NCBI GenBank assembly: GCA_964017045.1
Contig: OZ024807.1
Location: 18,073,813 to 18,137,812, forward strand
Direction: 5' to 3'
Length of the DNA: 64,000 nt
Source of the DNA: Omphiscola glabra
Taxonomy: Eukaryota > Mollusca > Gastropoda > Lymnaeidae
Shown here: in pieces, positions 36,971 through 49,794 of the stretch
Numbering within the stretch: position 1 is the first letter of the stretch
Layout: every line of letters starts with the position of its first letter
Made by a program: the position numbers and the translations under genes
Notes under the pieces: generated by a model
The model's input: the letters and a program-made list of their open reading frames with translations, nothing else
Databases searched by the model: none
Told to the model about the DNA's origin: nothing

Positions 36971-39900
36971 ATGCTGTCTATCCTGGCAATTACCGCGTTG
37001 CTGCCCTTTCTTGCCTCCTGCACAACGGACCCGACCACAGTATGTCTGCCGGACAGGCTTCAGTTCGCTACGTTCAACCTGAACACGGACGTGAGTGGTT
37101 TTAGTTCTAACAAAATTGAAACATGATTATTTTAAACAACCGAATACATCGTATGAGTTGTTACGAATCGCCCACGGATTTATTAAATGTTTACGAGCAT
37201 TTTCAAGAACTCTTCAGTTATAATTTAGATTTTTTGTATTTTCAATGTGTTTAAAATATATATTGGAAAATATTTTGACAAGGCGAAACATAGTTTAAAA
37301 TTATCATGAAATTCTGAAAATCCAAAATGAAAAGTCTTTTTGGAATCAGAACTTCTAACATTTGATACAACTGTAACATTTTTTAAACAAAATTAATTAC
37401 CCCAAGCTCAGTGACGTAGCGAGCTTAACTCGTGCCCGGGGCACAATACCTTTTAGCGCCCCCCCCCTATTCGAAAACCATACAATATTATATGTAAAAT
37501 ATACCATTTGGCGCCCCTTTGTGAGTAGCGCTCGGGGCATAATGCCCCCCTTGCCCCCCCTCGTTACGCCACTGCCCAAGCTAACAAAAATGTAAATCAA
37601 ACTTTAAATTTTTAGATGCTTTTAAAGAAACAAACAACAATATAATTATAAAAATACATATTAATTTTAATGGAAACGACTCTTCGGTACAATCAATAAA
37701 CTTTGAAATTAATTTTGAAGCATTTTCTTTCTGTATTGTAAAATCATGTTGGTTTTTTTTTGGTGCCTCTTTTAAGACAAAAAAATTAAAATATGATGTA
37801 ATAATTATGTATTACTGATTACACCCCCCACCCTTTTTTCCCCAAACACTCTTCAAATTGCCTCAGGTTGCTGGCGTAGGCGTTATAGACTTCACAAAGA
37901 AAATAATGGCAATGTCCAATCCCAACTCGACCATTGTTCAGGATCTAGCTGCTGTAAGTAGACATAACATCTAGACACAAGATGCAGATATATCATCTAG
38001 ACATATATTCTATACATAATCTTTAGGTATAACCTCTAGCCGTAACCTCAAACATAACTACGTATCTGTGGTTAGAGCAGGCGTGGGCAAACTTCTTGGG
38101 TAGAGGGCCGCATTGACAAAGGTAAATCTATTGGGGGGCCGCATGTATATTATGTCCAATTTTTACATGTCGATAAACATTTCACTATATTAAAATCGGT
38201 AATTTCGCATTTTAGCATTACATGACAAAAGTCAAGGACTGTTTAAAAAAATAGAAAATTAGAAAGAAATTCTATCAAAAAGGTTTTAAAAATCATAACG
38301 GTACATGAAATTCTGTAAAATTCAACAAAATAACTTAAAAACAAAGTATTTTTTAAATTTTCTAAGTGACTTCGAGAGCCGCATAATATCAGTTGCCAGG
38401 TCGCATGAGGCCCGCGGGCCGTAGTTCGCCCACCCCTGGGTTAGAGGATTTATTGGCCCTCGTTCAGCCACTGGGTCACGAATTAATTGAGACGAATATT
38501 ATCTTTAAAATATCTATTCCATACGTTATATCATTTCACTCAACATTGTATGTCTCTTACTTGTGTCGAGCCCCCAAATTCCTTCTTTTGATTCCCATAG
38601 AGAAAAATATACTTCAAAGACGGGAAAGGCAACTGTAGATCTTTCCCTATGCCCGCTAACGACGTGTTACCCCAGTGTCTCCCAGGTAAGGCAACTGTAG
38701 ATCTTTCCATATGCCTGCTAACGACGTGTTACCCCAATGTCTCCCAGGTAAGGCAACTGTAGATCTTTCCCTATGCCTGCTAACGACGTGTTACCCCAGT
38801 GTCTCCCAGGTAAGGCAACTGTAGATCTTTCCCTATGCCTGCTAACGACGTGTTACCCCAGTGTCTCCCAGGTAAGGCAACTGAAGATATTTCCCTATGC
38901 CTGCTAACGACGTGTTACCCCAGTGTCTCCCAGGTAAGGCAACTGTATATCTTTCCCAATGCCTGCTAACGACGTGTTACCCCAGTGTCTCCCAGGTAAG
39001 GCAACTGTAGATCTTTCCCTATGCCTGCTAACGACGTTTTACCCTAGTGTCTTCCAGGTAAGGCAAATGTAGATCCTTCCCTATGCCTGCTAACGACGTG
39101 TTACCCCAGTGTCTCCCAGGTAAGGCAACTGTAGATCGTTCCCTATGCCTGCTAACGACGTGTTACCCCAGTGTATCCCAGGTAAGGAAACGCTCTTTGT
39201 CAGTTGTCGACCGTAAATAAATATTGAGACGTTGTGTTTAAACACGGGACAACACTTCATAATTTTTTTTCTGTTTCAATTTGGGTATGAAAAACGTTTT
39301 TTAAACTTCAGAAACGTTTAGGAGTCATACGTACAAAATTTGAGCAAAAGGCGTTATGCTCATCGTTGTTTCTAAGGTTGTACTTACATTACATTTAACA
39401 TTTAGGCAATGATTATAGACATGCTTGTAAGGTTGCACTCACAGTGCATATAACATGTGCAGTGACTGATACTTATAGAAAAGCTTGGTTAAAAAATAAA
39501 ACAGATAGCAATAATAAATATTTTTTTGAAATAAAATCAGTGTAACAGTATATTATGCATGGACATTTTTCTTTCGGTGCTATATAGGAATGTAATCGAA
39601 ATGTTAACTTTAATAAGAGTTTAAACATAATTAATTTCTGTATAGTTTTATAATTTGATCAAATTATTTCCTCTATACGTATACGCAGCTAATGCCGTGT
39701 TTTTAGGCGAGGCGGCCTGGGGCTTCGGTCCCAACGCCTTGACCGAGGAAGCCTGGGAGATCCCGTTCAACGGCGGCATCATGAGGCTGCTGATGACCAA
39801 CCAACCAGGCCAACCCAGATACGTCATGTTGTCCAAGACTGTGGACGGTAAGCAAGTTATTACTAGGAATGAATATCAGGAGAGACACTTTTGAAGTGCG

Positions 39901-41511
39901 CGCCTGTTATTTTTCAATAGTCATTGGTTCACGAAATACTTGAGACCATTGTTATCTTTCAATCATTAATTTCAAACGTTATATCACCGTTCTTTACAAT
40001 TAAAAATTATTGGCGCCATTTTATACTATAAGATTGAATGCTTTCTTTTTTTAATGATAAAATTAAACAACCCCTGAAAAGAATTTTTTTGGTGTGACTC
40101 CCTTATTAAATGTAATATCGTGCGAAATTGGGGGGGGGGGGGGGGGGGGCTGAAAATTTGACAAAACATGCTTAGAAGTAACGAACCTAAAAAAGAAATC
40201 CAGTTAGTGCCCCCCCTCCCCCCAGGCTCACAAATGAACAATTTTTCACGAACCTGAACGATATTAAAATTCTAATGACCCACCCGCTTTTGCACCGCAC
40301 ATTTATTTCACCAACTATTTCAGAAAAGCAAAAGATATTATTACGTACAAAACGCATATGGAATATGTAAAAAAAAATTATTTAGCGCATTTATCGGAAA
40401 TTTTCCTTCATTTTCCACTTGGAGGTAGGGAGTTGGGTCTGGCAATTTGAAAGAATGTGTTGTCATCAGCAGCGAGTCTATCAGCCAAGTTTCAGCTCGA
40501 TAACTTGGCGGGAAGTGGGTCAATTAGCCGTCCGAAGATTTTGCCTGCCCCCAGCACGTCAGTCAGCCAGTTAGCCACACACTCACGAATAAGAGCGAAT
40601 TTAAAATAAAGGATTTGAAAAATAATACTAACAAATAAATTGTTAAAAATACAAAATTAGATAAAAACATGTATGTATGAATATATAGAGATTAATCCCA
40701 CCACAACCTCTTTGTAGACGACTAGAATGGGCTCCAACCACGCCCCACCCCAAAATTTGGAATCAGAGACACTCAATGGGCATGACAGAGACACTCAGTG
40801 GGCATGACAGAGACACTCAGTGGGCATGACAGAGACACTCAATGGGCATGACAGAGACACTCAATGGACATGACAGAGACACTCAATGGACATGACAGAG
40901 ACACTCAATGGGCATGACAGAGACACTCAATGGACATGACAGAGACACTCAATGGGCATGACAGAGACACTCAATGGACATGACAGAGACACTCGGTGGG
41001 CATGACAGAGACACTCAATGGGCATGACAGAGACACTCAATGGACATGACAGAGACACTCAATGGGCATGACAGAGACACTCAATGGACATGACAGAGAC
41101 ACTCAATGGACATGACAGAGACACTCAATGGGCATGACAGAGACACTCAATGGACATGACAGAGACACTCAATGGGCATGACAGAAAAACGAGATGCGAA
41201 AATTAAACGTATAAAGTATTTTCGATTGCAGAAACAAAATTATTATTTTCTTTAATCAAAGTTCAAATCTTTTTTATAAGCACTAACTTTGTATTATGTG
41301 CTTATCCAATCAAAATCGATGAGAGGCTCGGAGATTAACCTTTGACCCCGCAGTTCAACATTTCCGCGTATCGTGATTGGTTGTATTTCTCTCTTTCATC
41401 TCAGCTCAAGGTCACGCCGAGACCAGCATCTACCTCAACCCGTCAGAGACCATCACACAGACCAACCTGCTCACCATCCCTGACCCCTGTCCACCACCAA
41501 CAGCCGTCTAG
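36971..41511 (+). CDS. EPDR copy F, secreted ependymin-related protein
   Basis: This five-exon gene has exons 36971-37090, 37867-37953, 38601-38685, 39689-39847 and 41405-41511, encoding 185 aa with intron phases 0, 0, 1, 1. The signal peptide is MLSILAITALLPFLASC-like, then TTDPTTVC. Cysteines are at 25, 81, 95 and 179, with a sequon NST at N60. Exon 4 gives AWGFGPNALTEEAW and NQPGQPRYVM; the tail is IPDPCPPPTAV. It is a recent duplicate of copy D. The 3' half of exon 3 with its donor is repeated nine times in tandem, so nine identical donors compete; only the first yields the family protein. Intron 2 holds a hAT element and intron 1 a MITE, both absent from D. The coding sequence is intact, so the gene may still function if the first donor is used. 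Confidence 0.88.
37409..37574. mobile_element. MITE with CAGTGACGTAGC ends, perfect 8-bp target duplication
   Basis: This 166 bp element in intron 1 of copy F begins CAGTGACGTAGC and ends GTTACGCCACTG. CCCAAGCT is duplicated exactly at 37401-37408 and 37575-37582. The 8-bp target duplication supports hAT-type mobilisation. Confidence 0.85.
38078..38438. mobile_element. Non-autonomous hAT element, 361 bp, intron 2 of copy F
   Basis: The termini are CAGGCGTGGGCAAAC and GTTCGCCCACCCCTG. The 8-bp target duplication GGTTAGAG is at 38070-38077 and 38439-38446. It is the same family as 30648-30987 but inverted. The paralogous intron of copy D shows the empty site. Confidence 0.93.
38626..39188 (+). 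repeat. 62-bp minisatellite made of exon 3 end plus splice donor
   Basis: Nine units each contain the last part of exon 3 and the donor CCCAG|GTAAGG. Donor GT positions are 38686, 38748, 38810, 38872, 38934, 38996, 39058, 39120 and 39182, exactly 62 bp apart. The last unit runs into the original intron start (GTAAGGAAACGCTC), which resembles copy D (GTAAAGAAACTCCG). Confidence 0.95.
40259..40620 (+). repeat. Dispersed repeat, copy 4, intron 4 of copy F
   Basis: This is the longest clear copy of the family. It starts near TCTAATGACCCACCCGCTTT, passes GCCAAGTTTCAGCTCGATAA, and ends with ACTCACGAATAAGAGCGAAT. It matches 47190-47500 in inverse over about 300 bp. It lies in a segment of F intron 4 (about 39958-40646) that D lacks. 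Confidence 0.7.
40765..41190. repeat. 22-bp minisatellite, about 19 copies, intron 4 of copy F
   Basis: The unit is GACAGAGACACTCAATGGGC plus AT. Copy D has only one related sequence at the same place (GGAATCAGATACACTAAAC near 22256). Confidence 0.95.
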
Positions 41512-41595
41512 TTATTGGATGTTGGACTAGGCTGTTTATTTTGACATCATTTTATCCTTTCTTTGCATCTTAAACACCAATGTTATTATTAGAGA

Positions 41596-41601
41596 AATAA
41601 A
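41596..41601 (+). terminator. Poly(A) signal of EPDR copy F
   Basis: AATAAA lies about 85 bp after the stop. Confidence 0.6.
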
Positions 41602-42330
41602 TATCGAATAATCATCACTAAATGATTGACTGATTTTTGAATTTTGAAAAATTAATTCAAATTTATGTTAACATGCTATTGCTTTTTATAATGTTGTCAC
41701 AAATGTGTTATAAAAATTATTATTTTGTGTTCTTAAACACTGGATTATAATTTTTTTAATTGTTATATATAAAGCAGTTTTTTAAATTCCACATTGTAAA
41801 GAAAAATCTTTAAAAATTAATTTTTAGTTAAGTGGACAAGGTCAGCAGTTTGGGACCTTAATGGCATATAGATAGATTGATTGATTTTATCCAATAATTT
41901 ACTTCATTTTAGCACCACAGCATTGCTCGGTAATAAATGACCAGTCAACGAGTCGCTGCTAACAAAAAGGAAACATTCAAACAGTTTATTTGACAACAAA
42001 GCTAAACACCTTAAACATAGGACCGGATCCCACGGACTGTGGGTAACATGCGGTCCTTCAAGAAGTCGACCACGAATACAGTGACACTGGGTCAACTAGA
42101 TAGCAGCCCCTTTTGTATCACTGTCACCATCAATGTGCAACCTGCATACAGATAGTGTGAGAACCTCTGCTCGATTTATTTTACTTATTGTTCGCCTGCT
42201 TCGCGTCCACTAGACCGGTCAGAGAAGAGTTTGGGAAGGGTTAAATCTCAAATTTTGAACAATTAATTGGTGTAAATTTTTAATTAAGTCGGCGGTGTTT
42301 TACATGATGTTTAACCACGGGTGAGTTCAG

Positions 42331-43658
42331 AACACATTTTAAAAACAGGAATCAGTACATGTTATTGTTTGTATTGTTCTTAGATTCAATGTTTTCCAAG
42401 ACCCAAAATGAGTAGCTATAAGGATGTATGCCCCCACCCCAACCTTATATATAGAGATTAAATGAAAATCTTTCTCTGTGGAGCCGTCAAGACGGTTGAA
42501 TCTCAAATTGGCTGGGAAGTAAACAAAAGATTAATTTATCTCCTTATCTTCCTTAATTTAGAAAAAAAAAGGTTTTCATAAAAGGTTTATTTAATACAAT
42601 AGAAACCATGTGACGCAGGGGCGCCCCTGAGTGACGACCGGGGCACGCCAAGAATTTTGCCGAGATAAAAACTCTGCATTTGACTAAAGAAGGCCGCCCC
42701 TAGATATAAAGGAAAAAAAATGGCGCTTGGAACAGACCGACTCTTCCGCCCCTGCCCGCACCCCATTTACTACGCCATTCATAGGTCAACCAGGACACTA
42801 ATTTGTGCGTGCTTGTACTCACATTCCTACTACCCACAACGTGTCGTTAGACGTCCCTCGTAAGGTTGTGAGTACCCTCCAATCTACCAAATATGATGTC
42901 AGTCATGCGAGCGACCTTTAGGGTCATGGGAAATGGCGAAAGTTACGGGAGTAAATTATGGCAAGGGAGACTTGAACATTGGAAGTCAGCATCAGCGAAT
43001 ACGGTTGTAAGTTTGGGCAGTTTGAAGACTAGCTGTGTTACGAGGAATAAGCCACTGACATGTTCTATTGTGTGACAGTGGATGGCATGTTCACGGGCGT
43101 GTTTATTATTGTGAAAGGAACTTGCTACATCAAATTATAAGAGATAATGGCATTCAATTTATTCATCCATTTTATCACATATCATTATCATCCTTCAGCA
43201 CCCCGACCAGGGCACGGGCCATTATACTGAACATTTAGCTGAAATTGAGGTTTGCGTTTAATGGACCAGTAAATGAGGCGATATGATTTTGGAGAATACG
43301 GCTTTAAAGTCAATTTTTCCTTCACGAATTTTACTTAATAAAATTCATGGAGTCAAAATTGACTTTAATGTCCTATTCTGAAAATCAAATCAGCTTTTTT
43401 TTTTTTTACTTCCAGGGTGTTAGCATCTGCTATATTATGTTTTTCATACAACTCGGAAGTACAAGAACCATGGTAACACTTTGTTAGACTTGGTAAACGC
43501 AAAAAACCAGCGTACGAAATCCGATAACCTTTCAGTACTTAAATACACACTGTACATATTTGCAGAGAGAATATTTATTCAAGTTTGACCGAAAATGCCG
43601 CCCCTGAATAAAAGAAATAAAGATAAAAAATAGAAATACTTATTTTGTTTTTAAACAC

Positions 43659-43698
<40 letters not shown>

Positions 43699-45323
43699 TG
43701 ACCTATTTTAATTTTATTTGTGGAAGTATTTTTAGTGACAGATTTAGGTCGAGTGTCAATGTATTAATGATTTGGGCTTAGTTGAATATATGGAATTTAG
43801 AACAGCTGACAGGACAAGCAAAGTTGATTGTAATGTTAACGTAGTTAAAGTTGTTGTTTTTTTGTTTTTTTTTTGGATGAAAGTCAGGCCACTGATGCAA
43901 GCACCTACTGATATAAAGCCATGAACAATTGTTTATTAATCTTATACCAAAACAAAAGGAAACATGTCAAAATTGCACAATGCGTGGAAATAGAAGATAA
44001 TCTCACTGCGTCTACTTGCTATTTTTCCCATTATAACAATACACTTGATTGTGCCATCTTCTTCACAACTTTATAGTTCCATTTATATTATCGCATTTGT
44101 TCATTACTTGATATAGTTGTTTTATACGGGTTATATATATATAAGCTATGTCTTTGCCAAGCGGACTCCGGATACAAGAAAAACTCCAGCCGGAGAGTAC
44201 CTTTAAAAGAGTGAGACCCACCCACGCACACAAATCACTCTGTTTCATGATGACCATGACCTCAGTTCACTATTAAACATAATGCCTCACTCCCCATAAT
44301 GAACCCACCAGGTGCACTTTCATCTGGGCATCTCATACTCCTCCCCCCCCCCCCCCCCAAGCAGCTAACACCACGCACGTGCAACAACCGCCAGTCACTT
44401 CTAAACACACACCAATCATTAATTTAGTGGTCCCCTCAATATCAGGTGAGAATGACTTCGTATTAATCGATAGCTTTTGGTCCCCTCAATATCAGGTGAG
44501 AATGACTTCGTAGTAATAGATAGCTTTTCATTTATTTTCACGATCTCTCTCCGCCCTTCGCCTCCCTTCCGCCATCCCCCCACCCACACGTCAACACCGG
44601 TTGATTGTATAAGAAGGCAATGGGGCAAGAAAAAAACACATTTCTAATATTTACAATGCTCTGTTTTCTTTTATAATCTTTGATATTAGGTTATTTACCA
44701 GGGGCACCATTTCAAGTTTCTTTCAAAAAAGGGGGGGGGGGGCGCAAAACTTTGTCGTCTTGTGAAGTTGTTTATTACTGGAGGCGCCACAGCACATAGC
44801 ATTTTAAATAAAAATCTGCAAATTCAGGGGGGAGGGGTCATTTGCTGCCCCAGCACCCCACCCAAATGACGTCCCTGTTATTTAGAAATGTAGTGGATGT
44901 TCTTGGTTGTTTATTGCTGAGTTCTCGAATAACAGGAATCGGACTTAGAACCAGCTTAACAAATGTAGATACACAACAATATCGTGTGTGTAAGACTTTT
45001 CTAAAAGTCAATGTAATGGACATTTTAGCCTTTTAGTTTTAGAACTTGAAAATCTTGCAGCGATCTCCATTATGATGGATTAATGGTAATGGGTACTAAG
45101 CAATTAAGATTGATAAAAGGAGTAAACCAGATCTGTACTGTAGAGATCGTGGATCCAAGTTGATATGCGAGATAAGGTCAGAGTTGAACATATGTTGTTT
45201 GTTTTTTCAAAAGTCAACAGAAAGTGGACCGAATTACAGGATCAATTTCCTGTGCCGGGCTCTGCGCAGAGCGCCAGATTCATTCGAAGTGAGAAGTTCG
45301 GTAGCCATTGTGCATTATAGAAA
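42331..45323. other. Intergenic F-G
   Basis: No gene is recognised. It contains a possible degraded MITE near 42617-42785 (ending in TACTACGCCATTC), a run of 37 A at 43660-43696, a C-run near 44342-44358 and a 53-bp tandem duplication at 44427-44528 (TGGTCCCCTCAATATCAGGT). Nothing in the short frames here resembles the flanking genes. Confidence 0.5.
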
Positions 45324-48300
45324 ATGTTTTTTGTGTTGCTTGCTGCGGTGATTCTTCCTTTCGTTGTCTGTGATCCAGACTCGTCTAAAGTCTGTATGCC
45401 GGACAAGATTCAGTTCAATACTTACAGCATTGAGACAGATGTAAGTAGACATGTGTAAAAAAAAATTAAAATTTTTAAAAGTTTTGGATAAAACGTGGAG
45501 AGCAGAAAAGGGGGAGGGGGGGAGCAATGGCGGTTAAAAGGCATGTACACTTAGTGTCTATCAATACCAGGAGGTAGAAAATATGTTTAAAGCAAGTTGG
45601 GAATAAAGTGACCACTGCTGATGATACGACAGTCATGTGACAGTTGAGGGACATTAGTAGAAAAGACCAAATAACAGTTGAGAGACGTTAGTAGACAAGA
45701 CCATATGACAGTTGAGGGACATTAGTAGAAAAGACCAAATAACAGTTGAGAGACGTTAGTAGACAAGGCCATATGACAGTTGAGGAACATTAGTAGACAT
45801 GACCATATGACAGTTGAGAGACGTTAGTAGACAAGACCATATGACAGTTGAGAGACGTTAGTAGACAAGACCATATGACAGTTGAGGGACATTAGTAGAC
45901 AAGGCCATATGACAGTTGAGGAACATTAGTAGACATGACCATATGACAGTTGAGAGACGTTAGTAGACAAGACCATATGACAGTTGAGAGACGTTAGTAG
46001 ACAAGACCATATGACAGTTGAGGGACATTAGTAGACAAGGCCATATGACAGTTGAGGAACATTAGTAGACATGACCATATGACAGACGAGGACATTAGTA
46101 GACATGACCATATGACAGTTGAGGAACATTAGTAGACATGACCATATGACAGACGAGGGACATTAGTAGACATGACCATATGACAGTTGAGGAACATTAG
46201 TAGACATGACCATATGACAGACGAGGGACATTAGTAGACATGACCATATGACAGACGAGGGACATTAGTAGACATGACCATATGACAGACGAGGGACATT
46301 AGTAGACATGACCATATGACAGACGAGGGACATTAGTAGACATGACCATATGACAGACGAGGGACATTAGTAGACATGACCATATGACAGACGAGGAACA
46401 TTAGTAGACATGACCATATGACAGACGAGGGACATTAGTAGACATGACCATATGACAGACGAGGGACATTAGTAGACATGACCATATTACAGATATATAA
46501 CAGGTTTAAACAATGCATCATATCACTATAATATAGTAAGCATCTTTTTAATGTTACATTTTTAAGAAGATAACTATTTGAACGTTATTTTTTCTTCATG
46601 TTCGTATAGGTCAATGCAGTTGTGGCCATCGACTACACACGCAAGCTGCTCGGAACTCGCTCAACCAACACCAGTGTTGTTGATGACTTAGCTACAGTAA
46701 GTGAATGATAACAGTGCAAGGTCATGAACTGAAATATATATCACATTAAGAGATGGCGTCAGCGGGCCGTCGAGCTTAAAGCTCTTTATGCCCTCCCTGG
46801 TGCTCACCCACACAAAACAGACGCAGGGTTTCCCCAACGCCGACTCGTGCGGGAGAACGCCAGAGACCCCCCGCTCGATCGGGTTTGCCGACAGAGGCCC
46901 TCCCCGTCCGGAGACGTCTGGTCGACCGAAGACGCTGCGTTTAAAACGTCCGCGGTCCACTCTTCTAGGGGCCGGGACGTTAAATTAACGTCCTAATATA
47001 TCCCCCCACCCGTCCCGGGGAAGCATTTTCGCCCTCTAAGAGGGATTCTACAGTGGGTTTCCACATGGCAACTAATTCGCGCCTCATATTCCTTAACGGC
47101 AACTTGTAATCATGATCCCTACCCTGTGTTTGCCTTTTCTTCCCCCTGTGAAACATCACAGGTGGCAGCCCTGTAGGAGCCGTTTATTCCAGCTAATTGG
47201 CCCACTTTCCGTCAACCTTTGGAACTGAAAATTGTCACATAGACTCTCTGCCAATGACAACACAAATTTTCAATCAAACCCCTCCAAGTCCAACACCTCC
47301 CAAAAAAACGTTTCCCCCTGTTTTTCAAGGGGAAGATGAAGGAAATATGATGCCACTAAACGCAGAAAATAAAATTCAAGATAACGTTAAAGAGATTCTT
47401 AAAAAAATATCGCAGGTGCGTTTTGTGGGTAATATTTTGTTTTTGTGAAATAGTTAGTGACATAAATCTGCGCTGCAAAAGCGGGTGGGACATTAGAATT
47501 GAAATAAAATAATTTAAAAAATGCATATAAAGGGTTTATACGAAAAACTTTATTTTTATGTGTTTTTTAAATGAAAGATTAAAAGGCCCACCCAAGTCAA
47601 CCTCTTCTTTCCCCAAATCAGACTTCTCACGCATGTTGAGTCTTGACCCACAGTGCCAAACATATTTGGACCTTAACATTTTTGTACAGAAACGAAAAAG
47701 AAAAAGAAAAGAAAACGATATTTGATGTCCTTCAGAGGCGTAGCTAGAGTGTTTGGCGCCCGGGGACAAGATTCGCGCCCGGGGACAAGATTCATTTTAA
47801 AGAGCCCTCTTTTCCTTTTTTCAACTCTCAAACCCATTATTTTCATCAATAAAATAATACCAAAGCACATTTTGGTGCCCCTAACTAACTGGCGCCCGGG
47901 TACATCTGTACCCCCCTGCACCCCCTCCCCCCTACGCTACGCCTCTGATGTCCATGAATAAATACCAAGCCAGAGATTATGGCACCGTATGATTATACTT
48001 TGACAGTATGGGTCCCTAGTTAGAGGCAATACAAAAATAGACGCGTGTTGCACTAGTACACAAAGTATTATAGTATTTATAAAACACGTACAACGAGTTA
48101 CTGTTTCTATGTTTGTGAAACTGTTCATATTTTATATCCGCAACTACAGGGTAAATCCTACGTCACTGACGCAAGCGGGAGCTGTCAGCAGTATCTTCTG
48201 CCACTTGATAAGTTGTATCCTCAGTGTCTGCCAGGTAACTCAGGTCATATCATGGTTAAACAGTAGTGGAAGATGGTTCAGTGGGACAATTATTTGATCA

Positions 48301-49763
48301 AACAGTAGTGGAAGATGGTTCAGTGTGACAATTATTCGATCAAACAGTAGTGGAAGATGGTTCAGTGTGACAATTATTTGATCAAACAGTAGTGGAAGAT
48401 GGCTCAGTGGGACAATTATTTGATCAAACAGCAGTGGAAGATGGTTCAGTGGGACAATTATTTGATCAAACAGTAGTGGAAGATGGTTCAGTGGGACAAT
48501 TATTTGATCAAACAGTAGTGGAAGATGGTTCAGTGGGACAAATATTTGATCCGCGGCTTTTTATCTCCCATTATTCGGCGGGATTTTTTTTTAGTTTTGT
48601 TTTTTGTAGACCTTTGTGAACAACTTTCTCTAGCTCTGGCAATGACCTACTAGAACTACTCTAGTTGGTCACGGTCTGGCCACGACCTACTAGAACTACT
48701 CAATTGGGTCATGGTCTGGCAACGACCTACTAGAACTACTCTAGTGGGTCATGGTCTGGCCACGATCTACTAGAACTACTCAAGTGGGTCATGGTCTGGC
48801 CACGACCTACTAGAACTACTCTAGTAGGTCATGGTCTGACCACGACCTACTAGAACTACTCTTGTAGGTCATGATTTAGCCACGACCTACTAGAACTACT
48901 CTAGTGGGTCATGGTCTGGCAGTATCACATTACCGGAGGTGTTAAATGCCTTATAACTTGTAATGCGCCATTTTGTGTAAAGGAAACTGATTTGGAAATA
49001 TACCATTTGGTAACGGATATTTTGCGGTAGTTATATTGCCCTGTTAAATAAAACTACAGCAGAGGTCAGACAAAAGAATAGGGGGGAAAAGGGTGGGGGG
49101 GGATTAGAAAAGGGACCCAAAAAGGGAAATAAAATTTTAAAAATATTAATTTGAGTTGTTTATATTTTTTAATGGGTCTTATGTAAACCATTTATTTGAC
49201 ATAATAAGTTGTTAAAGTATATAGTATACATTGGGGCAAATTGATTTGTTATGGTGATTGCTTTTTTAAGACAGTATGAGCGTGGTAATTAGATCTTGTT
49301 TAGAGGAAACCTTTAAGAAACCTATAAACAAAAATAACATTTCTAAATGCTCACAGCTGGGGCATCTTTTGGTGGTGACCTTTACATTGGCTTTGGTCCT
49401 AACCGAGTACCAGCCGAGGCATGGGAGTCCACGTACAACGGCGGCATATTGAGGATGGCATTTAGCAACCAGGCAGGACAACCCAGATATCCGATATTGG
49501 CCAAGTTTATTGATGGTAAGTTACCATATGCAATCTAGAGATGGCAAAATATCCTCTCTGCTTTATTCTTTTTTGTATGAGAACTGAGCTGGGATTAAGT
49601 GAGGGAGAAGAGAGGGTGAGAAGGAGATAAAAGAAAGGGAGAAAATGCGGGGAGAGGTGGCCAGAATTACACAGTGATGGGGAAGAGAGTGTAAAAGATA
49701 CAGGCCTGTAGATGAAGAACGAGATTGAGACAGATAGTGACAACGTGTTTGCAAGGGGGGGGG

Positions 49764-49794
<31 letters not shown>

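Larger units (their letters stand above)
36298..42330 (+). repeat. Segmental duplication, F side
   Basis: This block is paralogous to about 18660-23430. It is longer because of a MITE, a hAT element, the exon 3 minisatellite, a larger intron 4 with a dispersed repeat, and a 22-bp minisatellite. Boundaries are approximate. Confidence 0.8.

Noticed and set aside
45600..46490. Intron 1 minisatellite of copy G as another splice-donor array
   Set aside because: Units share AGTAGACATG with the sequence after the exon 1 donor, but they lack the GT and exon bases, so no decoy donors are made.
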